From the NCBI RefSeq assembly GCF_024868665.1, contig NC_079900.1, forward strand, positions 3,266,161-3,330,160: a DNA stretch of 64,000 nt, written 5' to 3'. The notes under the pieces are model-generated. The model searched no databases, was not told where the DNA came from, and saw only the letters and a list, made by a program, of their open reading frames with translations. Numbering within the stretch: the stretch's first letter is position 1; the number at the start of each line of letters is the position of its first letter. This DNA comes from Triplophysa rosa. Lineage: Eukaryota > Chordata > Actinopteri > Cypriniformes > Nemacheilidae. The position numbers and the translations under genes were made by a program. This document shows positions 24,651 through 35,578 of the stretch, piece by piece.

Positions 24651-27600
24651 GTACGTAACTGTTTCTTTCATTCTTATGAACCTCTTCCGTTCTTTATGTT
24701 CATGTTTGACATGAGTTGGATTGTGTTTTGTCAGGGCGAAAGTGTGATCGACTGTTTCGAGCTCACTCTCTCTGAGCCCTTCCTCTCACCAGGTAACGCG
24801 TGTTCTTGTTTTTAAAGGCATGGTTCAGCCAAACATGAAAATTCTGTCATCATTTACAAAAGAAGATATTTTGAAGAATGTCGATTATCAAACAACGGCG
24901 GTACCCATTCACTTGCATTGGTTTTGTGTCAATACAATAGATGTCAATGGGTACCGCTGCTGTTTGGTGACCAACTTTCTTTCAAATATATATTTTTGTG
25001 TTGTGTGGAAGAAAGAAGCTCATACAGGTTTGTAATGACATGAGGGGTGAGTACACGATGACACAATTTTCATTTTTGGATGAACTATCCCTTTTAACAC
25101 TGTGATGCTCTTGATATGCTCTAAAAACTCTTCTTCTTTTACTTTGCTCTTTCTCTCGTCTCTCTCTCTCTCTCTCTCTGTTTTATTCAGTGAGTCATTG
25201 TCTGACCGACACCTCGACCCGCGGCGTCGCTCTGGTGCCCAAACTGGCTCTGGACGTCAGCAGCTGTGAGGTGTTACGAGTGCTGCAGCTCACAGACAAC
25301 TTCATAGTGCCCATCAGCTATCAGGTGCCGCGCAAGGTAAAGACCAAGAATAATTTATTTAACCTTATTAACCAGAATAAATAAACCAGTCCACAGTGTA
25401 AATGTTTATTGACTGGTTTGGTTTATATGAGATATATACAGTATATAGAGCAGGGTTATTTTAGTTTACTAAAATTAAAACTTTGAAAACGTCTCTGTTC
25501 GTTGAAATCAAATCAAATATTGACCTAAAAATTATGGGGAAAAACTTAACTACAGGAAAAATTGAAATGTTGCCTCAAAAATGAATTGAAATAAGTTTAA
25601 AGCACTAAAATTATAAAAATAAACAAAAACTGAAATAAAACTAAAATAGAAATTAATTAATATTATATAGCAACATAAAAAATAAACAAATAAATTATAA
25701 AATGACAAAAGCATATACCAAAATTGCTAAAACTTTTAACTAAAATTAACATAAAGACTAAAGATCTAAAAATAAAAGCTAATTTAAAAAAATAATAAAA
25801 CTAAACTGAAAACTATAATAACTCTGATATAGAGTACACTATACAGTGCCCTCCACTATTATTGGCACCCTTGGTAAATGTGAGCGAAGAAGGCTGTAAA
25901 AATAAATCTGCATTGTTTCTTCTTTTGATCTTTTATTTACAACATCAACAAAATTCCAACATTTCATTCAAGTAAAACTATTTGTAGTGGGGGGAATATA
26001 ACATTATGAAAAAAATGTTTTTCTCTAATACACCCTGGCCACAATTATTGGCACCCCTAGAAATTCTTATGAGTAAAATATCTCCCAAGTATATTCCCAT
26101 TAATATTTACATTTTCTGAGCACACCAAGGTGACCAGAAACATGATGTTGTCCAGTCATGACTTCTTATTTCACAGGAAAATAATATTAAGTAACACAAT
26201 GCTCAAACCCCCTTAATCGTAATGGGTAAAACCAAAGAATAAAGTAAAAGATTTGTTGAGCTACACAAAATAGAAAGTGGATTTAGATAGAAATAATAGA
26301 TAATAATTTGTAATAAGAAATAATAATAGATTTGAAATAATATAAATTCCCATTTCCAACATCGGGGCAATAATTAAGAAGTTTTAATGGACTGGAGATG
26401 TTGCAAATCTGCCTGAAAGAGGATGTGTGTCTATATTGTCTTAACGCACAGCAAAGCGAATATTTTGAGTGGCCAAAGACTTTTCAAAGAGCACAGCCGG
26501 AAAATTGCAGAAATTAGTTGAATTTTAGTGTCAGAAAAAATAAAATAAAAATAAAGGAAGACTGCATCTCCATCAGCACAAGTTGTTTGGGACAATGTTC
26601 AAGAAACACATCTTCTCCTCTCATGCAGAAACAAACCCCACCATATGAATCTGCCATCTTCAAACAGGACTGGGGTCTGTGGCCATATGAAATGAAAAAG
26701 AGTTTTTTGCAGCAATAACACAAGATTTGATTTAGGTTTGGCGAACACAGGGATAAAAGTGCCCCATGTCCACAGTTAAATATGTCACCAGATCTTCATT
26801 GTTGTGAACCTACTTTTATACCAGAGGTCCTGGACATCTTGATCAGATACATGGCATCGTGTTTTCTATCAAATACCAACAGATATCAAAACCTGACTTG
26901 CTCTTATAGAAATATTATAATGGGTCGTGGTTAGATCGTCCATCAGCACATTGGTTCAAAACAAGCATCCGAATCAACAAAAAATGACTCGCTGAACACA
27001 AAATCAAGATCCTGCACCAGCCATCCCAGTTCCCTGACCCGAACACTATAGAAAGTGAGTGATATGAACTGAAGAAGAGGGAGCGCCTACATTTGAAGGA
27101 TCTGGAGAAATTCTGCATGGAGGAATGGACTCGGATGACTCTCAATGTAATCTCAAACCTCATCAGACTGAAAAGAAAACACCCAGAGCTGTTTCTCTTA
27201 TAAATCGAGTGAATTAAATACAAGGGTGCCAATAATTGTGGCCAACATGGAAGAAAAACATTTTTTTCACAATGTGATATTCCCCCAACTTCAAATTGTT
27301 TTCCTTCAATGAAATGTTGGAATTTTGTCGATTTTTTTAAATAAAAGATCGAAAGGAGAAACAATGCAGATTTATTTTACAGGCTTCTTTGCTCATATAT
27401 ACCAAGGGTGCCAATAATAGTGGAGGGCACTGTATATACAGTAATAGTAAAAAATATGATTCATTTTAATAAAGGCTTTAATTGAGATTTCTGAAAATGT
27501 GGAAACAGGAATTGATCAGAGGAATGAAAACTTCCGTTTTATATCAAGTATCCAATCCCAACCCTACTGGGGATCCTCTTCTCAAACTTCAAAAGCACAC

Positions 27601-30600
27601 AAAAACGTTTTTGTTTTGCGCACATAAAGTGTGATGAACGTTGTTTGTGTATCAGGCAGGACAGGACTTCCACGCGGACCTGTATCCAGACACGACGGGC
27701 CACACTCCGGCCATGACAGCAGACGATTGGTGGAGAGGAGAGAACAAACAGGTGCTGACCAATCACAACATTCACTGCCTTTATCACTTACATTTCCAAA
27801 AGAAAAGCGAGACACTTGATTTTTTTCTGATGGGGGTTATTTGGATTGTGAGACGGGGGGGTTGAAAGTCTTTTCAATGCATGCTTTTTAGAAGAACATG
27901 CACCAACGAATCGTGCACAATAAGACCAGCAGTGTTTAGATTATGTCGAGATTTCTTTTAGAGAATTACATTAAATGACTCAAAGTGAGTCGTGTTTCAC
28001 ATCCGTGATGTTTGCTGCCCTGTTACAGGCGGAGAGAGTCGGTCTTGACCCAAACAAGAGACCAAAAGCCAACACTCCATCGGCAAAGATGCCATCGAAA
28101 GATCTTCCCCGTGACAAGAGCAAAGAGGTCAGTGGGAATGGGTCCAAATGTTTTCTCTCCTGAAATGATCTTTAAGAGTTAAAAATGCTTTGTCTTATTT
28201 CGCTCAGGAGGCGTCGACCTCCAGCAGTCCCGTGAGCACCCCCAGCAGCAGCAGCGCCGCCCCGTCGCGCTCTCCGTCCTCCACCAGCGGCCTGTCGTCA
28301 GGCTTTCTGCCGAGCCCCAGTCAGAGCTCTCGCGCCATCCAGAACATGCTCGGTGAAACTGTTATTACACACTTCATGTTATTCAAACCAGTAATTCAAA
28401 TCATTTCAATTAACTTTATAGATCGCTGAGAAAAAAGTAACGTTCCAAAATACTGTTCTCAGGCCCGAGTTCGAAGTTCCGTCACATTCAAGGAAGCGTT
28501 CTGCACCGGGACACCCACATCACCAACCTGCGAGGGCTTCACCTGACCACACCCGGCGAGTGTGACGGCTTCTGTGCCAACGGACAGCGTGTAGCGGTTC
28601 CCCTCGCCATCGCTGGAGGCCAGATCGCTGTATTTGAGGTCAGTATCTTCTTTGCACAGTGACAAAAGATTTAAAACGCTAACAGAAATGATAGTTTGCG
28701 CAGATCGCGAATCTATATAGTGATGTTTAAACGTGTTTCATGTCTAAATACAGGTGACGTGTGCTTATTATTTGATCTCTGTGCTGTTTCAGCTGTCTCG
28801 GCGTGGAAAGCTGCCGGACACGGCCTTGCCCACCATTCAAAACACTGTCAATGTGGCCGACTTCTGTTTCGACCCCTTTGACCCTCACAAGCTGGTTGTG
28901 GGTGAGTTACCTTCACCTAGTTTGTTTATTTTTTTGTCATTTTGCAGTCACAGAATTTTTTTTAACTAAAGTTTGTAATCGGACATTTCTATTCATAATA
29001 CTAGTAAGTGCTGTGTATATAATTTAAAAAATATTATTAAAAAATATATATTCATTTAACAATTATTGAAATATTTTTTTTATTAAAAAGATATATCATT
29101 TACAGACTACGAAAAACATTTCACTAATTTAGGTTTTTCGTCAAATATATATAAAAAAAATCAAATATATAAAATTATTATATATATATATATATATTAC
29201 AAAAAATATACGTGTATATATAAAAACATATATAAAACATCTAATAAACATACCTGGTTTATTAGACATTTTTCATTATTACTGGTCTACTAGATTTATT
29301 ATTTATACGTTTTTTTAATACTACGTAGGAGTGTCAATATGCGTTATTAATACAATATCAATGATCAGTTCGTAAGTTGTAGGAGCATTTCACTCGAAAA
29401 TGTAAAAAGTTTTTGGATGCACCTATCTTTAAGGTGCTAGTTTAAGATCCCTGATTGTGAACCAAAAAGTCATGTGCTCAAAATAAAATGGCATCTCTCT
29501 CTGATGTATCTGTGCAAAAGCCGGTGACGATGCCAAGATCCGTGTGTGGCAGATCCCCGAAGGAGGCTTGACGGAAACCCTGACCGAGCCGGGGCTTGTC
29601 CTCAAGGGTAAGGGTACCCATCACCTCTCCACTCAAATAACAGTGCTGGTGTTTTCATGATGTTTGAGTGACACGAGTTTCGACCAATGGCAGGACACAC
29701 TGAGAAGATCTACTCCATCAAGTTCCACCCCCACGCCTCAGGCCTGCTGGCGTCCTCGTCCTATGACCTCACGGTGCGTCTGTGGAACCTGGAGACGGGC
29801 GAGGAAGTCAAGCGACTCAACGGACATCAAGACCAGGTGAGAGAAAACAAATTCCGTTCGATCAGAAAATGTACAAATATTGCTGCGGCTCAACCGATAT
29901 AAAATAAACTCCACGTGCAGATATTTGCAATGGCTTGGAGTCCAGATGGCAAGCTGCTGGCCACCGTGTGTAAAGATGGGAAAGTGCGTCTGTACGACCC
30001 ACGCAAATCCAGTCTACCCATTCAGGTCAGTTTAACTTCAGATCATTCGAATAACGTTGTTTGGACGTTGTTTGACCGTACTGTGTCCCCTTCAGGAGGG
30101 TCCCGGTCCTGAGGGCCAGCGGGGGGCCCGTGTGGTGTGGGTCTGTGATGGCAAATACCTGCTGGTGTCAGGATTCGACAGGTGAGTACCACAGAAGTTT
30201 ACAGCACAAAATATCCCACAATGATTTCTCCGACAGTATCGGCACCCATCTGGAGTCTCAAGCACTTAATCTTGTGTACAGTCGCAGTGAGAGACAGCTG
30301 TACCTGTACTCCGCCGAGTCCTTGGGGTCTGTGGCTACCGCACCGGCTGACGTCTCCCCCTCCACCCTCATCCCTTTCTACGACCCGGACACCAGCGTCC
30401 TCATCCTCACCGGAAAGGTGTGCCAGCACGCGTCCGTTGTGTGTTTTTTTCAACCGTATCCACTAGGGCTGCGCAATATATCGCTATTATCGAAATTTCG
30501 CAAATGTGCATATCGCAATATTTCGCAATAACTAAATTCTTTTTAAAAATTCAAGAAGTTACGTATAGACCACTTTGGATCAGCGTTGTTTACCTCATCC

Positions 30601-33600
30601 AAAGTGGTCTATACGTAACTACTTGAATTTTTAAAAAGAATTTAGTTATTGCGAAATATTGCAATATGCACATTTGCGAAATTTCGATAATAGCGATATA
30701 TTGCAAAACTTCCCGGGTTTTGTAGCCCGACACGATGGTTGAACAAAATGCAACTATCGCTAAATGTTAAACGAGTATCTTAAAGTTTTTTATATCAAAT
30801 GATATATGTGAGATTTAAAAAAAGAAAAGAAATAAAACTGAAACCGTAAGTGCTTCTGAACCAGTGTTTACATCTTGCGAAGTTGTATATTTTCTGTAAG
30901 TTTTAGGTTGATGCAGATAGAAAAAGAAATATCGTTTCGCATATCGAAAATCGCATTATTTAGCATGCTATCGCATATCGCATTTATCTTTAATTTTGCA
31001 CAGCTCTAGTATCCACATACTCTGATAAACCCTACAGCGTGTTTGTTCAAACTTTTGTCTCGCAGGGTGACACGAGAGTTTACATCTACGAGATCGCTCA
31101 AGAAGCTCCGTACTTCATGGAATGCAGCAGCTTTAACTCCTCAGAGCCACACAAGGTGTCGCAGTAATATTTCTCTAGTTATTGTTTTATTAGTGTCAAT
31201 CAGGGTTGCCAGATCTGCGTAACAAAATCAGTCAATAGAAATAAATTCCTCTTTAGTTTAACATGATATTTGAATATTAAAACCATGAATATTGTGTTAA
31301 CAAAGGCCCAAATTGTGTGGTCGCAGGGCTTGTGTTTCCTGCCCAAGACTGAATGTAATGTCCGTGGTGTGGAGGTGGCCAGAGCCATCCGACTCGGCAA
31401 GACCGCCATCGAACCCTTGGCCTTTAATGTGCCCCGTGTCAGGGTAAGAAACCCAGCGCACCACACCTGAATAGTATCTGGTGGACATTTGGAGAAGACG
31501 CTATTGCGTATTTTTGAGCTTTTTCATAGTCGGTTTCTAGATTTGGTAGAGCATTGGGTTGGCAACGCATACTAATAAAATGCATAGATTGAATGCTTAA
31601 ATGTAAATATATTTGTATGTGTCTGGACAGAAAGAGTTTTTCCAGGATGATGTATTTCCTGACACTGCCGTGTGGTGGGAAGCATCACTGACAGCCGCTG
31701 CCTGGCTCTCTGGATCCAACGGACAACATCGCAAACTCAACCTGCAGCCCAAAGACATGACGCCTGGTACATCACTAACACCCTGTATCACTCATACATT
31801 CATACAGTGTATTATGGTCTTTACTAGTAGGACTTTAAAGGATGCAATGACATTACCAAAGACGAAGTCCAGAGAACTGTTGTAATACTGTGATACTGGT
31901 ATGTTTGTGTAAAGCCTCCATCTGTTTGTGTGTATTTTGAATCTCTCAGTGAGTGAAGCGCCTAAAGAAGCTCCTGTGAGGAAATATCTGCCCTCTTCTG
32001 TTTACCTGGAGGAGAAGACTGATGAGCAGAAGAAAGAGGAGGTGTGTGTGTGTGGGTGCGTGTATGTGTGCGTGCGTGCGTGCGTGCGTGCGTGTGCGTG
32101 CGTGTGCGTGTGTGTGGTGTGTGCGCTTATTCTTATTTTAGGGACAAATTAAGCAAACCTGTGCAAAACCTCTATTTGGGGGATGTGCTCATTAAAGTTT
32201 TTTAATAGTTTTAAATGTTTTTATTTGTTGAAATTCAAAGGTTTACTATCATAGAGTTTTTTAATAGTTAAAAATATTTAGAAATATTTAGAAATAATTG
32301 TGATTTTTGAATATATATATATATATTTTTTTTTTTATTGATATTTTTAAATTGTTGAAATGCATGAGGTCTTCTGTTATGTTGTTATAAATATTTTTAA
32401 ATATTGAAAAATAATAGTAACCATTTTCAAGTTTTTTTATTGTTTAATAATATCTTTTTAAATCGTTTTTTTTATTTTTTTTATTTTGCATTTTTTAATT
32501 GTTGAATTGCTAAAGGTTTTCTGTTATGGTTCGATTTTTAAATGTATATATTTTTATGGTCCAGTTCTCGGTTTTAGTAAACTATTAACTATGACTTTTG
32601 CTTAGTTAACTCTTAATTTGTTGCTTATTAATAGTTAGTAAGGTAGTTGTTAGGTTTAGGTATTGGGTAGGATTAGGGATGTAGAATATGGTCATGCAGA
32701 ATATGTGCTTTATAAGTGCTTATAAACAGCCAATATGCTAATAATAGGCATGCTAATAACAACTAGTTAATAGTGAGAATTTTTATTACTTTTAAATATT
32801 CATAAATAATAGTAACTTTTTAAAACATTTAATTGATATTTTTAAATTGTTGAAATGCATGAGGTCTTCTGTTATGTTGTTATAAATATTTTTAAATATT
32901 GAAAAATAATAGTAACCATTTTCAAGTTTTTTATTGTTTAATAATAATATCTTTTTAAATAGTTTTTTTTTATATTTTGCATTTTTTAATTGTTGAATTG
33001 CTAAAGGTTTTCTGTTATGGTTCGATTTTTAAATGTATATATTTTTATGGTCCAATTCTCGGTTTTAGTAAACTATTAACTACGACTTTTGCTTAGTTAA
33101 CTCTTAATTTGTTGCTTATTAATAGTTAGTAAGGTAGTTGTTTAGGTTTAGGTATTGGGTAGGATTAGGGATGTAGAATATGGTCATGCAGAATATGTGC
33201 TTTATAAAGTGCTTATAAACAGCCAATATGCTAATAATAGGCATGCTAATAACAACTAGTTAATAGTGAGAATTGGTCCTTATACTAAAGTGTTACCATT
33301 TTATTACTTTTAAATATTCATAAATAATAGTAACTTTTTAAAACATTTAAAAAAATAGTTTTACGTTTTTTCTAATTGTTGAAATAATTTAATTAATAGT
33401 TTGTTTTAAATTTAAAAAAAATTGCGGTAATCACGGCGCCATGCAGATTTGCAGTCATTTGCGTTGCCCAGCGCGAGTTCGCGTTTATTCTTTGTATGTC
33501 ATTTACTCGTGCAAATCACTTATTTCGCGTTTGGTGTGAACGCAGCAAAAGTTCATTCAGATAAACCCACAGTTCTTCTGGTTCCCTCCGAGTAGATAAT

Positions 33601-33909
33601 GTACAACACAAAATATGTTTATACATCACATACTAAACTGTGAAAGTTTTGCATGTCGTTTTGTCTGTCAGTCAATTGAAGTTAAATATGTGTCTGTGTG
33701 TGTTGTAGCTCCTGAGCGCCATGGTTGCTAAGCTGGGTAACCGAGAGGATCCTCTGCCACAGGAGTCTTATGAGGGGGTGGATGATGATGAGTGGGTGAG
33801 TGGATAACCATCCTAATACACACACGTCACAGACAACGCACCATTCCAAACAATTACACACTGATGTCATTATTCCTCTGTTTGTGTGTGTGTGTTTCAG
33901 GACGACTAG
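24596..33909 (+). CDS. coro7: Coronin-7, 3' two-thirds (19 coding exons)
   Basis: Spliced coding sequence 24596-24650, 24735-24792, 25191-25336, 27656-27751, 28029-28127, 28208-28352, 28463-28638, 28793-28901, 29521-29607, 29694-29836, 29921-30025, 30096-30181, 30282-30417, 31066-31155, 31327-31443, 31631-31766, 31950-32041, 33709-33795, 33901-33909. All introns are GT-AG and all phases agree, giving 656 residues plus TAG. Order: end of propeller 1 (PLFDPDTGLL), coronin extension (DLYPDTTGHTPA, WWRGEN), Ser/Pro linker, second propeller starting SSKFRHIQGSVLHRD with WD strands KIRVWQ, LTVRLWN and KVRLYD, second extension (KEFFQDDVFPDTAVWWE), acidic tail DDDEWDD. Known: coronin-7 is the tandem-propeller coronin of the cytosol and trans-Golgi that controls F-actin and Golgi export. 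Family length is about 920 residues, so ~270 N-terminal residues are missing here. Confidence 0.97.
24735..24792 (+). CDS. coro7: coro7 exon
   Basis: Starts in phase 0 after 'gtcag' and encodes GESVIDCFELTLSEPFLSP, leaving one base before the gtaacg donor. Continues directly from the previous exon's VSGN. Confidence 0.93.
24816..25093. mobile_element. TTAA palindromic MITE in coro7 intron
   Basis: Left 'aggcatggttcagccaaaca' and right 'tttttggatgaactatccc' are inverted termini flanked by TTAA (24,812-24,815 and 25,094-25,097). The interior is palindromic: 'gcggtacccattcacttgca' faces 'gatgtcaatgggtaccgctg'. It begins only 23 bases beyond the exon donor. Confidence 0.85.
25191..25336 (+). CDS. 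coro7: coro7 exon: coronin extension of propeller 1
   Basis: The acceptor follows a (TC)n tract used as polypyrimidine. Encodes VSHCLTDTSTRGVALVPKLA through FIVPISYQVPRK, typical of the segment that packs under the first coronin propeller. Donor gtaaag, phase 0. Confidence 0.96.
25448..25830. repeat. A-rich dispersed repeat
   Basis: Starts 'ttattttagtttactaaaat' and contains 'aaaattgaaatgttgcctca' and repeated 'aactaaaata' words. A second copy lies at about 56,985-57,220, with matching 'aaaaattgaaatgttgcctt', and a possible inverted relative at about 16,735-16,930. Confidence 0.6.
25844..27432 (+). mobile_element. Tc1/mariner-type transposon, near full length (1,589 bp)
   Basis: Left terminus 'cagtgccctccactattatt' and right terminus 'aataatagtggagggcactg' are perfect inverted repeats over at least 20 bases, flanked by TA on both sides, the Tc1/mariner target. 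Size and ends fit the Tc1 group. It sits in the coro7 intron between exons ending 25,336 and starting 27,656. Confidence 0.95.
26390..27205 (+). pseudogene. Decayed Tc1-like transposase
   Basis: Near 27,027-27,060 the plus strand reads SQFPDPNTIES followed by ELKKRERLHLK after a stop, corresponding to the conserved Tc1 'PDLNPIE...' stretch around the third catalytic acidic residue. Downstream EEWTRMT matches the usual C-terminal layout. Multiple stops and frameshifts across the interior rule out activity. No joined protein is offered. Confidence 0.75.
27656..27751 (+). CDS. coro7: coro7 exon: DLYPDT segment
   Basis: Phase 0 to phase 0, 32 codons: AGQDFHADLYPDTTGHTPAM then WWRGENKQ. The D-L-(Y/F)-P-D-T and W-W motifs are diagnostic of coronin-7 between its propellers. 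Confidence 0.97.
28029..28127 (+). CDS. coro7: coro7 exon: inter-propeller linker, basic part
   Basis: 33 codons, phase 0 at both ends: AERVGLDPNKRPKANTPSAK then KDLPRDKSKE. Lys/Pro-rich and probably disordered. Confidence 0.95.
28208..28352 (+). CDS. coro7: coro7 exon: Ser/Pro/Thr-rich linker
   Basis: Starts EASTSSSPVSTPSSSSAAPS and ends SRAIQNMLG; a low-complexity linker joining the two propellers, possibly a phosphorylation-rich stretch (inference). GC-rich against the AT-rich introns. Confidence 0.96.
28463..28638 (+). CDS. coro7: coro7 exon: start of second propeller
   Basis: Encodes PSSKFRHIQGSVLHRDTHIT to VPLAIAGGQIAVFE. The S-S-K-F-R-H signature is the coronin N-terminal (DUF1899) motif, here opening the second propeller, which confirms a tandem-propeller coronin rather than a short one. 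Confidence 0.97.
28793..28901 (+). CDS. coro7: coro7 exon: WD blade
   Basis: LSRRGKLPDTALPTIQNTVN then DFCFDPFDPHKLVV; the F-x-P-F-D-P motif is the usual coronin WD strand. Ends with one base before gtgagt. Confidence 0.96.
29521..29607 (+). CDS. coro7: coro7 exon: WD blade with KIRVWQ
   Basis: AGDDAKIRVWQIPEGGLTET to GLVLK. G-D-D-x-K-I-R-V-W is a WD40 signature; phases match neighbours on both sides. Confidence 0.97.
29694..29836 (+). CDS. coro7: coro7 exon: WD blade with LTVRLWN
   Basis: GHTEKIYSIKFHPHASGLLA then SSSYDLTVRLWNLETGE and LNGHQDQ. Complete GH...WD-type repeat. Confidence 0.98.
29921..30025 (+). CDS. coro7: coro7 exon: WD blade with KVRLYD
   Basis: 35 codons: IFAMAWSPDGKLLATVCKDG then KVRLYDPRKSSLPIQ. 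The WSPDG...CKDGKVR pattern is conserved among coronins. Confidence 0.98.
30096..30181 (+). CDS. coro7: coro7 exon
   Basis: EGPGPEGQRGARVVWVCDGK then LLVSGFD plus two bases of a split codon. Matches the coronin-7 segment before the last blade. Confidence 0.97.
30282..30417 (+). CDS. coro7: coro7 exon
   Basis: Completes the split codon and reads SRSERQLYLYSAESLGSVAT to TLIPFYDPDTSVLILTGK. The F-Y-D-P-D-T motif mirrors the L-F-D-P-D-T of propeller 1, showing the duplicated architecture. Confidence 0.97.
30464..31008. mobile_element. hAT-type MITE with perfect 8-bp target duplication and internal hairpin
   Basis: Left 'tagggctgcgcaatatatcg' and right 'ttttgcacagctcta' are inverted termini. The flanks 30,456-30,463 and 31,009-31,016 are both gtatccac, an exact 8-bp target duplication diagnostic of hAT insertion. 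Inside, a near-perfect ~110-bp inverted repeat (about 30,471-30,580 against 30,598-30,707) forms a long hairpin. Confidence 0.93.
31066..31155 (+). CDS. coro7: coro7 exon
   Basis: 30 codons in phase 0: GDTRVYIYEIAQEAPYFMEC then SSFNSSEPHK. Confidence 0.97.
31327..31443 (+). CDS. coro7: coro7 exon
   Basis: 39 codons in phase 0: GLCFLPKTECNVRGVEVARA then KTAIEPLAFNVPRVR. L-P-K-T-E-C-(D/N)-V is a conserved coronin-7 motif. Confidence 0.97.
31631..31766 (+). CDS. coro7: coro7 exon: second coronin extension
   Basis: KEFFQDDVFPDTAVWWEASL then LNLQPKDMTP. F-F-Q-D-D-(V/L)-(F/Y)-P-D-T is the hallmark of the segment after a coronin propeller. Confidence 0.98.
31950..32041 (+). CDS. coro7: coro7 exon: pre-tail
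   Basis: VSEAPKEAPVRKYLPSSVYL then EEKTDEQKKEE. The donor is the first GT of a GT-rich microsatellite. Confidence 0.96.
32042..32122 (+). repeat. GT / GTGC microsatellite abutting a coro7 donor
   Basis: A run of gtgtgtgtg followed by several gtgc units starts at the first intronic base, so the splice donor itself is part of the simple repeat. Confidence 0.9.
32336..33352 (+). repeat. ~495-bp tandem duplication of a dispersed DNA repeat
   Basis: The stretch beginning 'atatttttaaattgttgaaa' at 32,341 recurs at 32,836, and the two units stay collinear to 'gtaactttttaaaacattta'. Each contains 'ggtttaggtattgggtagga' and 'tgctaataacaactagttaa', typical of a teleost DNA repeat whose end 'ggtccttatactaaagtgtt' survives only in unit 2. 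Another relative lies at 54,350-54,590. Confidence 0.9.
33709..33795 (+). CDS. coro7: coro7 exon: acidic tail
   Basis: 29 codons: LLSAMVAKLGNREDPLPQES then YEGVDDDEW. The acidic, Trp-containing tail resembles the acidic region known at coronin-7 C-termini. Confidence 0.98.
33901..33909 (+). CDS. coro7: coro7 terminal coding exon (DD-stop)
   Basis: After 'tgtgtttcag', two Asp codons and TAG complete DDDEWDD. Too short to be seen except through splicing; the rest of the exon is 3' UTR. Confidence 0.95.
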   Translation, partial: DD

Positions 33910-34912
33910 CATGGCCTTGGTTTCGAGTCAGGGTGCCAACAGCAGTTAGGACAGATGCCCGCTGCGTTTTATTCTTGCCATTCCAGGGTGCCAATGTACC
34001 TCTGAAACTCCTTAAAACCCCACATCTTCTCAGATTCATCTCTGTACGGCCTGCTGACACAAACACACACACTCTTGTGCCTCTGTTTGTCTTCTAGATA
34101 ATCACCATCGTCTCTTTGCATTGGCTTGATGAATGTTTGCTATTAACGGTTACATGCCATTTTTCACACAAACAAACAGGTTTGTAAAGCTCAGACGTTC
34201 ATCTCAGATGCATGACGCACGTACTGTACATCATTCTAGACTTAAATTCGTTCAACAGGGTCAGACACAACTGTAATGTTTGTGATTTTTAATGGCGTGT
34301 GATTTTTACTGTACATGTTATTGGATGTATGACAATTGCATGATAGCAAATTTACTCCCGTGTTTTAGAACACGAATCTTTCTGGTGCACTCGAAATCAT
34401 AACTGGACTGTTTTAACGTGGTTGAATTACTTGTTTGTTTCACATTTAGATTGTGGTCATTTGTGGATTTAAAAGCGACTCCCACATGCAGCGTTAAAAC
34501 ATTCTTTAGCTTGTATGGAGCGCAAATTCTGTTAAAATACTCCTTTCTCGAACTGGATATCTGTATATTTCTTAACCTCACCGACAGTATTAACACAATA
34601 ATTAATGCAGTTGGTTACAAATGCTCATGTTTTTCTTCTAATCAGGTCAATCAGATGAGGCAATATTATTTTTTATTCATTAACATGTTTACATATGTCA
34701 GGACAGAAGTCGGGCATGTTGTGGCACTCGTGCCCTGAGACTTGATGTGCTTTATACGTGATCGTGTTTTCATATATAGACAGTGGATATTAATGGATGT
34801 GTGTGTATTTTTAATATGTGAAATAATTTGTGTGCAATCTGAAGGTGTTGATGGCTTTTCCCTCAATGTTTCTTTTAATACTTTGGCAATAAATTTTTCA
34901 CTTTAGTTTTGA
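33910..34912 (+). other. coro7: coro7 3' UTR
   Basis: About 1 kb of non-coding sequence between the stop codon and a canonical poly(A) signal. Small open frames on both strands are not conserved-looking. Confidence 0.75.
34888..34893 (+). terminator. coro7: coro7 poly(A) signal AATAAA
   Basis: 'ttggcaataaatttttcact', followed by a T/GT-rich stretch ('ttagttttgaacggagtgga'), is a well-formed cleavage/polyadenylation context. Cleavage is expected about 10-25 bases downstream. Confidence 0.75.
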
Positions 34913-35027
34913 ACGGAGTGGAGTGTCTTCACGATAAAACCTGATATGAAAATATATATTCTTTTTTTGCATTTTAATAATATTTAATGATATTTGAACA
35001 AGATTTAAGTGTTTTTTTTTACTTTTA

Positions 35028-35122
35028 AGTAGTTCACTTCAAAGTGTGCCCCTATTGACTTTCCATAGTAGCAATAAAAATTACAAAGGAAAGTGAATAG
35101 GGAAATATTAAAGTGAACTACT
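35028..35122. repeat. 95-bp foldback
   Basis: Left arm 'agtagttcacttcaaagtgt' then 'gcccctattgactttcc' faces right arm 'ggaaagtgaatagggaaata' then 'ttaaagtgaactact'. Imperfect inverted repeat about 115 bp past the coro7 cleavage site. Confidence 0.75.
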
Positions 35123-35578
35123 ATGTTCTATATTTTATGCCACTATCTTTGATTAAAAACACGTGTCCAATTAATCATTAACATACCAACCTAACTAGCC
35201 AATAAAGTAGCAACAACCCATTTTTATCTTTCAGTCAAAGTAACTGGTTTTACTAACTTAAACTTCACTAATTTAAACATTTCCTAGAATATAACTCCAA
35301 AAATAACTTCTAAGGTACATCAGAACAAACAGGAAAATTTGCTCATAGTGTTATATTATACTCAAGTACCTATGTAATTGTGCTACATTCCCGTCAGAGG
35401 GTGACAGAACCTCAATTACCCATAATCCACTGCAACATCAGCATGATTTGGTAATGTTGAGAGTTCTCTGAATAGGTTGTTAATCGTCACCATTGTTGAG
35501 ATTCATACGTTGACTTTTGACGTGTGTGGCCTGTTTGTTTTACAGTTAAACTTTGTGAGAATGTGGTCTTGTATAACA

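Noticed and set aside
26514..27364. Open frames on both strands at 26.5-27.4 kb
   Set aside because: They lie inside the decayed Tc1-like element; the long minus-strand frame is antisense to the transposase remnant.
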